A stretch of 64,000 bases of DNA from DATFCK01 sp963728975 (GCA_963728975.1 CAVSMF010000001.1:1488001-1552000), one strand, 5' to 3'. Shown: positions 24,461 to 34,454, numbered from the stretch's first letter. Translations and numbers: made by a program. The notes: a model not told the origin generated them from the letters alone.

Positions 24461-25120
24461 TCAGCCCGACGCATTCATCTCCTCCCGGAGCGCTCGGCGC
24501 AAGCCGTCCGGGTTAAGAGAAGTCGGAGGCACGACGCGGTTATTAATAAGGATCGTAGGGGTGGTCTTGATCCCGAGGGAGGCGCCCAGTTTCCGATCGT
24601 TCTCGATGCGGGATGTCACCTCCGCGCTCTGCATATCTCTATTAAAGCGAGTAACGTTCAGACCGAGAATCCCTGCGTAGGAGTCAAACAAGATCTTAAC
24701 ATTGGCTGCCTTGCTCCAGACTCCCTGCTCGCGAAAGAGCAGGTCGTGCATTTCCCAAAATTTACCCTGCAGCCCGGCGGCCTCGGCGGCGCAGGCTGCT
24801 TGGAAGGCATGCTGGTGAATGGCCAGGGGAAAATTGCGGAAGATTATCCTGATACTTGACGCGTTCTGCTGTTCGATTTGCCTGAGCGGGCCCGCCAAAG
24901 CGCCGCAAGGCGGACACTGATAGTCCCCGAATTCTTCCAGGGTGACGCGGCTTTTTGCCGGACCGCGAACGTGCATTGTCTTGTCGTCTTCCGGCGTCCG
25001 CGGCGACTGTTGGGTGACGGCGAGGACGGCTGGCCGGTTAGCGCGATACAAAATGGCCCCACCGGTCAACGTGGCCACAGCGACAAAGCCTACGATGAGA
25101 AAGGGAAGTAGCTTTTTCAT
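24461..25120 (-). CDS. DsbA-family thiol:disulfide oxidoreductase
   Basis: The product has 219 residues with an N-terminal membrane anchor (MKKLLPFLIVGFVAVATLTG). The thioredoxin-fold core carries EFGDYQCPPCGALAGPL (active-site CPPC), the helical insertion FPLAIHQHAFQAACAAEAAG and the cis-Pro loop IKTTPTILINN. It belongs to the DsbA-like/Thioredoxin_4 group found beside VKOR in many bacteria lacking DsbB. It should form disulfides in exported proteins, perhaps including the Cys-rich secreted proteins in this window. It is the first gene of the DsbA-VKOR pair. Confidence 0.92.
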   Translation of the reverse strand: MKKLLPFLIVGFVAVATLTGGAILYRANRPAVLAVTQQSPRTPEDDKTMHVRGPAKSRVTLEEFGDYQCPPCGALAGPLRQIEQQNASSIRIIFRNFPLAIHQHAFQAACAAEAAGLQGKFWEMHDLLFREQGVWSKAANVKILFDSYAGILGLNVTRFNRDMQSAEVTSRIENDRKLGASLGIKTTPTILINNRVVPPTSLNPDGLRRALREEMNASG

Positions 25121-25185
25121 TGCTCAACCGTTTCGGAGAGGATTTTCCACACCCGGAATTCTGAAGATACCTTACCCCAAACGCA

Positions 25186-25215
25186 AGCGGGCTGACCACA
25201 ATCAGTCAGCCCGCT
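25186..25215 (-). terminator. strong hairpin downstream of the PEP-CTERM gene
   Basis: Perfect 10-base arms AGCGGGCTGA (25186-25195) and TCAGCCCGCT (25206-25215) are separated by ten bases. They lie 23 bases after the stop of the gene at 25238-25912 and before the DsbA gene. No long T-run follows, so it may be a terminator or a 3' mRNA stabiliser. Confidence 0.55.
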
Positions 25216-25237
25216 CACATTGGAATTGGTTACAAAC

Positions 25238-25912
25238 TTAGCTCTTGCGTCGGCTTCGGAGGAGATTGACGCCGAATGCGCCGAGACCGCCAAAGGCGAG
25301 CAGCGACCAGGTAGCTGGCTCGGGAACAACGTTCAGTGTGTAGACGGCTTGCGGCAGAGTGAAGGCGTCGCTGTTTGAATCACTGACCGAGGTAGGGGGA
25401 TTTAACGTCGTTTGAAGATCGTAGATTCCCACCGGGGCGCCTGCCAGATTGAAGGTCAGGGTCGAGATATAATAGGAGTTGGCGCTGGGGCTAATTGCGC
25501 TGCTGGCAGTCCCGCCAAGATCGTCTGTATTGCGCATTTGACCCGAGTCACCGGCTTGATCGAACGCCTGCGGGAACATACCCGCGGTCAGCAAATTGTC
25601 CGTGAACACCGGTGTCTCGTTGCCGTTGCTGTTGACTGCCTGACTGGTAATGCTGATGTAGGGGGCCAGAGCATTCGGCACCTCAAACCAGTAAGAAAGG
25701 CTTAGAATATCCGAGGGAGGCATTCCCGGGTAGTTGAGCCGGATCGAGAAGGAGAACGTATCGGTGGAATTCTCCGTCGAACCGGTCGTTGTGGTCAAGG
25801 TCCCGGGGTCGGTAAAGAAAAGATTTGCGTTGGCCGCTGGCAGCTGGGCAAAAGCTGGAATGGCGCACGCCGCCGACAAGCTAAGGATGACAAGCAATTG
25901 TTTTATTTTCAT
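25238..25912 (-). CDS. PEP-CTERM sorting-domain protein (first of two)
   Basis: The product has 224 residues with a signal peptide (MKIKQLLVILSLSAACAIPAFA). The mature domain is rich in Thr, Ser and Asn (FFTDPGTLTTTTGSTENST). The C-terminus has the PEP-CTERM signal: VVPEPATWSLLAFGGLG, a hydrophobic stretch (AFGVNLL) and a basic end (RSRRKS). Such signals are recognised by exosortase at the outer surface of bacteria that make exopolysaccharide. No exosortase gene is in this window. Function of the exported domain is unknown. Confidence 0.85.
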   Translation of the reverse strand: MKIKQLLVILSLSAACAIPAFAQLPAANANLFFTDPGTLTTTTGSTENSTDTFSFSIRLNYPGMPPSDILSLSYWFEVPNALAPYISITSQAVNSNGNETPVFTDNLLTAGMFPQAFDQAGDSGQMRNTDDLGGTASSAISPSANSYYISTLTFNLAGAPVGIYDLQTTLNPPTSVSDSNSDAFTLPQAVYTLNVVPEPATWSLLAFGGLGAFGVNLLRSRRKS

Positions 25913-26049
25913 GGGGTTATTTGTTGTTATTTGCTAAGGTTGATAAGGCTTCGTAGCTGGCGGTATTGGCGGACGGGTGCTGATAAAGAAAATCAGAAAA
26001 ATTTAGGGCTGTCGAGAGTAATTACGGCAAACACTGTATTTTATGGGGA

Positions 26050-26089
26050 CCTTGGCTCCCCCCCGCTGGTCAGGAAACTCGAGCCAAGG
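26050..26089. repeat. inverted repeat in the gap between PEP-CTERM and giant exoprotein 1
   Basis: Arms CCTTGGCTC (26050-26058) and GAGCCAAGG (26081-26089) are perfect. They lie about 70 bases beyond the stop of the exoprotein gene at 26161. No run of T follows the arms, so it may be a terminator or an isolated repeat. Confidence 0.35.
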
Positions 26090-26160
26090 CCGGGTCGCGA
26101 CACGATCTCGCGATCCTCCTCCTGCATCTCTAATTAAGGCTTCCATTTTCCGCCCCTGTT

Positions 26161-29100
26161 TTATTGAAGGCTTTTGCCCGATTGGCTTCTTACAATTGTG
26201 TAGTCGCCGCTCAGGATGAATCCGTCGGTGTTGACATCGTACTTGAACGTCGTTCCGGTTAAGCCCGAGCCAGATTTGCTGCGAGTGGCCGTATAATCGC
26301 CGGAAAGGACAAATCCATCCTGGTTCACGTCGCCCAGCAGCACGCTCATGGGAATAAGAACGTCGGATGTGTGGGTGCCGTCGCTTACTCCGACCAGATT
26401 GATTCCAATCGTGTGTCCATTGGCGACCCCGGTTAGGTTTACCGTCACTGTATTGCCGTTCACCGCAGCGGTGCCGGCTCCGGACGAAGGGCTAACCGAG
26501 GCCACGCTGGCAACCGGGACCGCGAACGTGACCACGACAGTATGGTCTCCCGCACTACTGCCGCCCAAACGAGGCTCGATACCAGGGGTGCCGACTACAG
26601 GCAGATGAATCGAGAACGGCCCGGCGTTCCCGTGGGTCTTCACTGAATCTGCGCTGGTGACGGCACAGGTCAGGTTCGGGCCAGTGACCGTGTAGGTAGC
26701 AGTGGGATAGGCATTGTCCGTCTGGGACTTGACGAAAGTGTGATCGATCAACTGGGTTGACCGCTCGTAGGCAGTATTATCGGCAAATGTTCTGCCATTC
26801 ACTGCGCCCAGAAGATCGCCTTTCTGCGGATTACCTACCGCGGAGCGTGGCACGTAGATAGTGATGGTGCCGTCAGGGCTGTAGTTACTCAAGGTCGAAC
26901 TGTTAGCCGGTCCCTGCGGCAGGACGCCGACTTGTGTTTCCTGGGGAACCCCAAGAACAAGCCCGACTACGGCCGTAGCCAGGGTGCCATACTCAAATGT
27001 CGGGACGGAGCTGTTATCGGTTGTCATACCGACATAAAACTGCTGGCCGGGCGAAGCGAAGGAATCCCACACGACTCTCCATCTGCTGTTTGCTGGCAGG
27101 GTCGACAGGTCGCTCACTTTGAGCTTGAACATGAGATTATCGGCGCCGACCTGATACGGTTCGCCGGCAGCGACGTAGTCGATGGCCAGTTGCGGGTTGG
27201 TATTAGCCGCGGTGCTCTCCGGATGGGATGGATCGTTTTGGTGAATGATCAAACCGCTGCAGGTGTCGCCGATAAATGGCGCGGCAATCTCGTTGTTCGG
27301 GCAGGAGCCGCCCTGGCTATTGTTCGCCACTACCTTGTAGTAATAGGTCTTGGCCGAATCAGCCGCGGAGTAGTCGTCGTAATTACTCTGGCCAGCCGGA
27401 ACCGTAGCCAGCAAGGTCTCAGTGCCGGCGGCCGTGCCTCGTAAAATATCGTAGCTGGTAATGACGGCGCCCCCGCTATCGGCCTCCGACCAGGCGAGAT
27501 GGACGACGCTGCCCACTCTTCGTTGAGTGACGAACGGCATTCCAGGCGCGGTGGCTCCGCCAGTGGGATCATAAGCCTGGAGGAGTCGTTTACCGCTTGA
27601 TTGGCGAGCGATGGTGGCGGTTGCGGCATAAGCGTTACCCGTCGCCGTGGAGGCGGACTGGGCGCAATCACCGCCGGAGCAGCCATTCGGATAACCGACC
27701 TGCACCCGTCCTTCCTTGTCGATCGCGATATCGAAAAAGTCGAGCAGGTTGCGGCAAATGTTGGCGCCGCCGCCGGTCCAGATGCAGCCGCGTTGCACCG
27801 GCATGTTTGGAGTCGCGTCAGTCGTCGTCCAGGTTGCTCCTCCGTCAAACGTGTGGGCGACATAGAGGTGCCAGACGCCATTAAAATTGGCGGAGTTTGC
27901 GTCACCCGCAGTGGTGGAACCGAGGAAAGCGATTGCGGCGCGGCCGTTGTCTCCGGCGACAGCGGCAGGATAGCGCACGTTCTGAAGTCCGAGAGCGCGA
28001 CTGACGTTGACGATGGTTGGCCAGGTTTGGCCGTGATCGCTAGAGACGGCGATGGTAGCCGAGGCGTCGTCGGTCGCCATGGCGAAGTAGACGCGATTAT
28101 TGGCGTCAATCGCCACCGCGGGATCGCTTTGGCTGGCTCCGGGTTGAACGCCGGCATTGCCGACGGGCCTGACACTCCAGGTGACGCCATTGTTTTCCGA
28201 CACGACCGCAGCTTCATTTCCGCTGCAGTCTTTGTTTGGCAGATAAACCGTGCCATCGGGTCCAACCTTGACGTGGCCGTGCAACCCTCCGCACTCCGTG
28301 GTGTAGGTGTCGATAGGGGGAGTGTTAAACGTCGCACCGCCGTCGTCGCTCCGAAGACAAAACGCCGCCACCAAATCCTGTGAGCAATAATAAACCGCAT
28401 TCGGGTAGGTTGGGTGGACCGGCGGAGGGACTGCACCTTCATTGAAGGGGCCGCCGCCAATTGTTTCATGGTCGATACCCGAACCGAGCGGCCCCGGTGT
28501 GGCCACCCAGCCGGTGTTGGCCGGCGTTCCGTCGGTGTCGGTATAGGAAATCTTGCACGTCGGCGATGTGGCCGTTAACTCAGCGGAAAAAACGCGCTGG
28601 GTGGATCCCGCGTGGTCGGTAAATCCAATCGGGTCGGAATCGATTGCCTTGGAAGTGGGCGCGACCCGATTAACCCAGGTTGCGAGCGGACCATGATCGC
28701 CGCAGCCATTCGTAAAAGTGACAAACAAGGTTTCGAGGTCCGATTGGAAATTGGTGACGTCGGTGTTCCAGTTTACACCGATGGAAGGTTCGCCGGCGCT
28801 GCGACCGACATACTCGACGGTTGGGACCTGAGTTACGCCTGGGCCCGGATCGTTCGGCACATCGACAGTCACGTTGGTTAGGGCACCGGGAACTTCGAAG
28901 TTTTCGTATCCGATTTTGTTAGTCGAATCGATCGCCGCATCCGGAGGCGGGGTAGGGGTAAGAGAAACAACCGTGGCTGAGCCGTGATATTGGTGGGTGG
29001 GAACGGTGGCAAAATAGATCACATGAATAGTGAAAATACCGGTGCCATCGACGCTCGGGGTGATATAGCCAACCTCGGTAATGCCTGCTCCGTTTCCTGA

Positions 29101-29466
29101 GTTGGCCACAGTCGGACCAGTGTTATCAGTCTTGTGGATGACAAGATCGGTATCATCCTCCGACGTCGCCTGCTGAATCCGCACCTCGATGCGTTTGCCG
29201 GTCCAGTCGCTGGCGGGATTGACGGTAAGAGTAAAGGTATCGCAATTTGTTCCATCGACGCACGAGCTCTCTCCGCCCGCCGCCCCGGTCCCGGTTGCTG
29301 TGCCTTCCCAGGTAACAGGCGTCGTTGTGCTCGCCGATATGGCTGCTCCGGTTGGGTTGGCGGCAAAGCTGATGAAGCCAAGCGACGCGGCTATTGAGCA
29401 GAGAAGGAATGCGACAAAGGTCCGCGGATTAAAAAAGCCAGATTCTGCAGTGTGATTTTTTCGCAT
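26161..29466 (-). CDS. giant secreted protein 1: BNR-like propeller, Fn3, dockerin-like end
   Basis: The product has 1,101 residues with a signal peptide (residues 16-37). About residues 45-165 resemble a pre-peptidase C-terminal (PPC) domain. About 190-620 carry sialidase-like repeats with Asp-box motifs (SDDGGATF, SENNGVTW, SSDHGQTW, FDGGATW) and GGLHGHVKVGPDGT. About 650-730 are fibronectin type III-like (GGAVITSYDILRGT). A domain found in all three paralogues follows (DNLMFKLKVSDLSTLP). The end has two calcium-loop-like repeats, GDVNQDGFVLSGDYTATRS and DVNTDGFILSGDYTIVRS, like dockerin. Substrate and activity cannot be inferred. Confidence 0.8.
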   Translation of the reverse strand: MRKNHTAESGFFNPRTFVAFLLCSIAASLGFISFAANPTGAAISASTTTPVTWEGTATGTGAAGGESSCVDGTNCDTFTLTVNPASDWTGKRIEVRIQQATSEDDTDLVIHKTDNTGPTVANSGNGAGITEVGYITPSVDGTGIFTIHVIYFATVPTHQYHGSATVVSLTPTPPPDAAIDSTNKIGYENFEVPGALTNVTVDVPNDPGPGVTQVPTVEYVGRSAGEPSIGVNWNTDVTNFQSDLETLFVTFTNGCGDHGPLATWVNRVAPTSKAIDSDPIGFTDHAGSTQRVFSAELTATSPTCKISYTDTDGTPANTGWVATPGPLGSGIDHETIGGGPFNEGAVPPPVHPTYPNAVYYCSQDLVAAFCLRSDDGGATFNTPPIDTYTTECGGLHGHVKVGPDGTVYLPNKDCSGNEAAVVSENNGVTWSVRPVGNAGVQPGASQSDPAVAIDANNRVYFAMATDDASATIAVSSDHGQTWPTIVNVSRALGLQNVRYPAAVAGDNGRAAIAFLGSTTAGDANSANFNGVWHLYVAHTFDGGATWTTTDATPNMPVQRGCIWTGGGANICRNLLDFFDIAIDKEGRVQVGYPNGCSGGDCAQSASTATGNAYAATATIARQSSGKRLLQAYDPTGGATAPGMPFVTQRRVGSVVHLAWSEADSGGAVITSYDILRGTAAGTETLLATVPAGQSNYDDYSAADSAKTYYYKVVANNSQGGSCPNNEIAAPFIGDTCSGLIIHQNDPSHPESTAANTNPQLAIDYVAAGEPYQVGADNLMFKLKVSDLSTLPANSRWRVVWDSFASPGQQFYVGMTTDNSSVPTFEYGTLATAVVGLVLGVPQETQVGVLPQGPANSSTLSNYSPDGTITIYVPRSAVGNPQKGDLLGAVNGRTFADNTAYERSTQLIDHTFVKSQTDNAYPTATYTVTGPNLTCAVTSADSVKTHGNAGPFSIHLPVVGTPGIEPRLGGSSAGDHTVVVTFAVPVASVASVSPSSGAGTAAVNGNTVTVNLTGVANGHTIGINLVGVSDGTHTSDVLIPMSVLLGDVNQDGFVLSGDYTATRSKSGSGLTGTTFKYDVNTDGFILSGDYTIVRSQSGKSLQ

Positions 29467-29607
29467 GATCGGTGGTGAGGGTTGTTGGCGGAAAGATGTC
29501 CGCCGGAGACCGAGAGACTTCTAACTACTGGATTCGCGTATTTTTCATCAGTTCGGTCGATTATTGTTGAATCGTGAACAGGCCATGAAACGGCCGGGTG
29601 CCGGCTG

Positions 29608-29623
29608 ATTAAAATTTTGTAAT
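29608..29623. promoter_or_regulatory. second ATTA...TAAT inverted repeat
   Basis: ATTAAAATTTTGTAAT lies 142-157 bases upstream of giant gene 1 (29466, leftward) and 132 bases before the lipoprotein (29755, rightward). It matches the site at 21647-21662 at 13 of 16 positions. It could be bound by the same regulator; this is only similarity. Confidence 0.25.
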
Positions 29624-29754
29624 GATGGCGACGTTGAGCAGGCTGGTTGCTGGCCGCCGCCCTCTCGCCCGGGATGGAGGCGAGTCGGCTAGTCAGCTTT
29701 GCCTTGCGGATTACCCACCGGCACGAGAAACTCCGAACGTCACAGTCGATTTCT

Positions 29755-30336
29755 ATGCGGCTTTTAATTCTCCTTGGGCTGGCGATGGGTCTTGCCGGTT
29801 GTAATCGTCCCAAAACTACGGCCGAGCACCCGGTCGATCGATCACCGGCGGAGAAGACAACCGGGCCGTTCGTAAATGCCTGCGATCTCCTTGCCAGCGC
29901 AGACATCCAGGCGGTTCAAGGCGAGCCCCTTCAAAACGCGGTCCCGAGCAACCAAGCGGGGGCAGGCATGGCGGTTTCGCAGTGTTACTTTGGCACCCCT
30001 ACGGGCAGCAAATCGATCAGTCTCACCGTGTGGCAGCGAGTGGATCGGACGAGTAAGGATCCAAGGGAATTTTGGAAGGAACGTTTCCACGGCGACGGCG
30101 ACACGGGGGAAGGCGAAGGCGAAGATGAAGAGACGCGGGCAAAGTTGCGGCAACAGCTCGTGCCTGTGCCTGACCTGGGCGACGAAGCTTTCTGGTCCGG
30201 CACCAACATTGGCGGCGCTCTTTACGTCTTGAAAGGAGACCGGTTCTTCCGCGTCGGGATTGGCGGCGCGGGCGACCAAGCGACGCGAATCAAGAAGACC
30301 AAAGCGCTTGCCCAAGCGATCTTGAAACGCTGGTGA
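29755..30336 (+). CDS. small secreted lipoprotein of unknown function
   Basis: The open frame starts at 29647, but the ATG at 29755 opens directly into a lipoprotein signal, MRLLILLGLAMGLAGCNRP, with lipobox LAGC, so it is the likely start. The mature part of about 175 residues has two further cysteines (VNACDLL and VSQCYFG) that may form a disulfide, and an acidic stretch (GEGEGEDEETRA). Pattern CDLLASADIQAVQGEPLQ resembles small lipoproteins with a short repeated fold, but I do not recognise the family. It is the only rightward gene between two leftward giant genes. Confidence 0.7.
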   Translation: MRLLILLGLAMGLAGCNRPKTTAEHPVDRSPAEKTTGPFVNACDLLASADIQAVQGEPLQNAVPSNQAGAGMAVSQCYFGTPTGSKSISLTVWQRVDRTSKDPREFWKERFHGDGDTGEGEGEDEETRAKLRQQLVPVPDLGDEAFWSGTNIGGALYVLKGDRFFRVGIGGAGDQATRIKKTKALAQAILKRW

Positions 30337-30483
30337 CAGCTGAACTCAGGAGAGATGCTGCAACGGCCTCCCTTTTCCGCCTTCCTGTAGAGCGGCATCG
30401 CGCACTATATAATAACGAAGCAGATCGCGCTCGCTCCCTGGCCGGGAGCGAGCGGATTCAAGTCCGATACCGCCTGATGTCTC

Positions 30484-33400
30484 CTAAGGCAGTTTGGTTC
30501 CCGATTTGCTGCGCACCGCGGTGTAATCGCCGCTGAGGATGAATCCGTCCGCGTTGATGTCGTACTGGAAGGTCGTTCCATCGACCGTGGCGCCGGATTT
30601 GTTTCTGGTCGCGGTGTAGTCGCCTGAGAGCACAAACCCATCTCCATTCACGTCGCCCTGGAGGAGATCGAACCGTACGGCGACGTTGTTCAAGGTGGCA
30701 TCCCCCGCGCTTCCGTTGATGGCATTGTTGTGCACGGGGATTCCGTTCAGCGTCACAACGTGATGTTGCGCATTGGTCACGCCGGTCAGATGGACCTGAT
30801 ATTGATTGGCCCCAGGCCCGTGGCCATGGCTCGCGACAGTCCCGCCATTGGTGATAGTCGGCGCGATATTGGCGTCTCCAGTGACGGTAAACTCACTGCC
30901 GGAACCGAAGGTGTAGATGATGTCGTAGCCGTTGCCTTCCTTGCGGCACTCAATTTGACCATCTCCATTCGGGAAGACCGAACGATCGTAGAGAATAAAA
31001 TCAAACGGACCTTTCTGACCGTGGACCTTTTCTGAGACCACGCGATTGAGAGGTGTTTCCACCTCGACATTCACCAGACCGGTGTTGTCGCTCACTTTGC
31101 CGCGCGAGTCGGTCACCTTCAATTGGGCGCCGAAGTCGCCGTTAGTGGTATAGGTGTGCTGAGCGGTCCCTGATCCCGTGCAGGCGGCGTCACCCGGGCA
31201 GGTGGCCGAGGTGCCGTCACCGAAATCGAAGTGATAGCTGGCAACCGCGTCGCCGTTATCCGCGTCGGAGGATGCCGACGCGTCAAAGTCGATCGTCAGA
31301 GGCGGATCACCTTGAGGGGGATTGACCGTGCCATGCACGTGAGCCACCAGGTTGGCCACTGGCGCGGTGTTGGGCGCGCAGGCGGCGTTACCTACAATCG
31401 CGTAGGTCCCGGCTGGGGCGTTAACATTGTCCGGCATGTTGTCGGGTGTGATCGTGATCCCGACCAGGTTGGCGGCAATCCTGACCAGGAAGTGATTCAA
31501 CTGCGTGCCCACGGAGGGATTCCCAATTAAGCTGCGCGGCACAACAATGGTAATGGTGCCGTCCGGAGTATAATTACTTGCCGGGTCAGCCGTAGGTGCG
31601 CCGAGCCCGCTGCCAGTGCTGTCAAACACCTGGAAGAGCGGAGACAGGGTTGTTGCCCCGTCCACCGGCGACGTTGTCATCTGCACGGTGTAATTGTGTC
31701 CATCAGGCGCGTCGAAAGTGATTGGCCATTCCGTGTCCGCCGGCAGGGTGGAGAGGTCCTGCACCTTCATGGTGAAAACGATTTTGTCCGAGGCGAATGC
31801 GAAAGGTTCTCCCAGTGAGATGCTTTGCACGTCATGCGCAGGCACCATGTCCAGCTCGTCGTTAGACGGATCCTGAAGGATCGTTAACCCTGGCAGAGCG
31901 CATGCCGTCTGCGGAGGCGTGAGATCGATTGCCAGATCGATTTCGTTGCTGGCATTGCCGGTATTGACATTGTTCACCGCTTTGACCGTGTAGAAGTAGT
32001 CGGCAACATTGGGATCAGCCGACGTGTCGTCGAACTTGTTCGTGGCCGAGTAACCGATTGGCGTGGCGTCTTCTCCCCCGGAGGTCGTGCCGCGAAAGAT
32101 CTGGTATTGGGTGATCGGCGAACCGCCGTTGTCGGGTACTTTCCAGGTCAAATGCGAACCGGTGTTGTCGCGCGTGCCGCTCAAGCAGGGTGGCTTTGGC
32201 GTCAGCGCCGCGGTGGTGTCGGTGTTGCCATCGTAACTCGCCAGCAATGTCTTGCCGCCGCTTTGGCGCGCGACGCGCATGTAAGCGACATAGTCGTTCG
32301 GCGCAGTGCCGGCAATGCATCCCGCGGTGACGCAGCCGTCGCTGTAGCCGTATAGGACGCGACCTTTATCGTCAATGGTGATTTCGTTGAAGTCGAGAAG
32401 GTTGCGCTGGGTCGCGCCCCCGCCTTGCTGCCAAATACCGGTCTGGCTCTGGACTGGGTCGTTAGGGGTAGCGTTAACTGTCGTCCAGGTATGCCCACCA
32501 TCGTAAGTAGTCGCGATAAAGGGGTACCATTTTCCAGGAAAACTGATTGCCTGGTAGTCCCCGGGCCGATCGGTTCCGAGAAAACCGACGGCCGCGCGGT
32601 TGGCGCTTCCGCCGACGGCTTCAATTTCCGCTGCATTCCGAACCGTGTGAGTGGCTCCGATATCGATGCTGTAATCCTTTACCGGATCGCCGGTGTTGCT
32701 GAATTGCGTCCAGGTGATGGCATTGCCATTGCGGTTGCCGACCGCGACACGGGCGTGTCCCTCGGGCGGATCGTTGGCCGGGTTCGCCACGGGTTCATTG
32801 TTAACGTAGGCGTAGTAGATCGTGCTGTTTGCGTCGATCGCGATGGACGGATCCGCTCCCTCCTGTTGAGAAATAGCGCCGGGAACCTTGAACTCGGTCC
32901 AGGTAATACCTCCGTTAGTGCTAAAGACGCCTCCTTGCTGCCCGGTACATTGATTGACCGGCAGCCAAACCGTGCCGTCCGGTGCGACATGAACGTGGCC
33001 GTGCAAGCCTCCGCAGTCTGTGCCGCCGGGAGTGCCGGTGCCCTGGCCGTTATAGGCCAGCGTGCCTGCGCCCCAGCTCATCCCTTGATCGTCACTGCGA
33101 TAACAAGCAGCGGGCCCGACGATATCCTGCGAGCAATAGTAAACCGGATGCCCCTGGTTCAAGGGCGTGGTTAGGGCGCTCAACAGAGCAGGGTAAGGGC
33201 CGGAGCCGATCGTTTCGTGATCGGCGCCGCCGTTAGGACCACCGACGCCGAATTCGGTCCAACCGGTTGGCTGCGTCATGCTTGGTTCTCCGTCGCTGTC
33301 GCTGTAGGCGTATACCGCGTTGGCTCCGGCGGTCGAATTCGATACAAACGTCCGGCCTGTTAGCTGGTCAGTCCAAAGAATCGGATCGAGGCCAATGTTC

Positions 33401-34236
33401 GTCGTAGCGGCTGATCGATCTTCCCATAATCCTTCACAGCATTCGGGCTTGGCCGGATTTTGAATTTCGGGCGGGGTGATCCGCCAAACGGGACCCGAGT
33501 TCATGGTCATGATCCGTCCGGTATGCGGGTTGAAACCAATATTGAATTCACCGTTACCCACGTCAGCATCCGGCGAAGGAGCTTCGAAAATCTGAAACCG
33601 CGGAACACCGGGCGCAGTGGAGTCTGGGCCGCCGAAACCGGGCGTGCCACAGGCGGGAGAGCCTGGGGCAGGGCCGGGGAGCAATTCGGCTTTGACGTTT
33701 ACCGTTTCGCCAGTGGGCTGAAATGGCACGATCACCACAGTGTAGTCATGCACGTTTCCATCCGCCTGTAACGGGGCGATAATCGCTACCTCGGGATTCG
33801 CGCCGCTGGCCGATTGGTATTGAGCGGAATGGTTTCCGTCGATGGTCGGGTTGGTCCCGTCGTAGATGTAGAGATCGTAATCCGATTGCCCCGTCCCGGT
33901 GTCAGTCCAGGTCATGGTGACTTTGATGGTAGGGAAGCAGTGGGTCAGTCCATAGTCAGCGGGTAATTGCACGTGCAACGTGTACTGGTCGCAGGGAAAA
34001 CCAGTGCTGCATCGCGGACCGGTGTCGAGCTGGCCCAAGCCAACCGGTGATTGGTTGGCTTGGTAGAATGGGCCGGCCGTGTACATTTGAGGGCCCGATA
34101 TATCCGTTATCATGCCGCTTGACGGGGTCGAGGCGATGCTGAGCCAGCCGAGAGACGAGCCGATGAATCCGAGCGCGACTGCAAACAGCACGCGCGGGTT
34201 CATAATTCCGGAGCGATGAAGCGAGGTCTTTTTCAT
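30484..34236 (-). CDS. giant secreted protein 2: BNR-like propeller, PKD, dockerin-like end
   Basis: About 1,250 residues. The frame extends to 34380, but the ATG at 34236 gives MKKTSLHRSGIMNPRVLF, which aligns with paralogue 1 (MRKNHTAESGFFNPRTF); a later ATG (34203) is possible. After the signal come an N-terminal beta domain (QYTLHVQLPADYGL), sialidase-like repeats (SDDQGMSW, STNGGITW, YDGGHTW, CGGLHGHVHVAPDGT), an Fn3-like segment (GGSPITQYQIFRGT), the shared DKIVFTMKVQDLSTLP domain and a PKD domain (HFDFGDGTSATCPG). The two dockerin-like repeats end it (GDVNGDGFVLSGDYTATRN; DINADGFILSGDYTAVRS). The mature part contains many Cys. Confidence 0.8.
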   Translation of the reverse strand: MKKTSLHRSGIMNPRVLFAVALGFIGSSLGWLSIASTPSSGMITDISGPQMYTAGPFYQANQSPVGLGQLDTGPRCSTGFPCDQYTLHVQLPADYGLTHCFPTIKVTMTWTDTGTGQSDYDLYIYDGTNPTIDGNHSAQYQSASGANPEVAIIAPLQADGNVHDYTVVIVPFQPTGETVNVKAELLPGPAPGSPACGTPGFGGPDSTAPGVPRFQIFEAPSPDADVGNGEFNIGFNPHTGRIMTMNSGPVWRITPPEIQNPAKPECCEGLWEDRSAATTNIGLDPILWTDQLTGRTFVSNSTAGANAVYAYSDSDGEPSMTQPTGWTEFGVGGPNGGADHETIGSGPYPALLSALTTPLNQGHPVYYCSQDIVGPAACYRSDDQGMSWGAGTLAYNGQGTGTPGGTDCGGLHGHVHVAPDGTVWLPVNQCTGQQGGVFSTNGGITWTEFKVPGAISQQEGADPSIAIDANSTIYYAYVNNEPVANPANDPPEGHARVAVGNRNGNAITWTQFSNTGDPVKDYSIDIGATHTVRNAAEIEAVGGSANRAAVGFLGTDRPGDYQAISFPGKWYPFIATTYDGGHTWTTVNATPNDPVQSQTGIWQQGGGATQRNLLDFNEITIDDKGRVLYGYSDGCVTAGCIAGTAPNDYVAYMRVARQSGGKTLLASYDGNTDTTAALTPKPPCLSGTRDNTGSHLTWKVPDNGGSPITQYQIFRGTTSGGEDATPIGYSATNKFDDTSADPNVADYFYTVKAVNNVNTGNASNEIDLAIDLTPPQTACALPGLTILQDPSNDELDMVPAHDVQSISLGEPFAFASDKIVFTMKVQDLSTLPADTEWPITFDAPDGHNYTVQMTTSPVDGATTLSPLFQVFDSTGSGLGAPTADPASNYTPDGTITIVVPRSLIGNPSVGTQLNHFLVRIAANLVGITITPDNMPDNVNAPAGTYAIVGNAACAPNTAPVANLVAHVHGTVNPPQGDPPLTIDFDASASSDADNGDAVASYHFDFGDGTSATCPGDAACTGSGTAQHTYTTNGDFGAQLKVTDSRGKVSDNTGLVNVEVETPLNRVVSEKVHGQKGPFDFILYDRSVFPNGDGQIECRKEGNGYDIIYTFGSGSEFTVTGDANIAPTITNGGTVASHGHGPGANQYQVHLTGVTNAQHHVVTLNGIPVHNNAINGSAGDATLNNVAVRFDLLQGDVNGDGFVLSGDYTATRNKSGATVDGTTFQYDINADGFILSGDYTAVRSKSGTKLP

Positions 34237-34454
34237 GGAGTAGAGGTATCTAAGAGGTCGTATTAGTTCGTAGCCGACCTGGCCAGGGGATGCCTGTGCG
34301 CAGTTTTTTTCTCGGCAGGATTTCCTGCGGAACCCGGCTGCCATGGGCGGGATGTCACAGTCCCGGCGAAGCAACATCAATTACTTGTTCTCTTCCGGGA
34401 GCCGAGACCAAGGAATCGGTTGCTTGCTTGCGGCAGAACTATTTTTTCGTGCGA

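Noticed and set aside
27601..28383. Several long rightward frames inside the giant exoprotein genes
   Set aside because: High G+C in coding regions keeps the opposite strand open; the leftward frames have the domains and signals.
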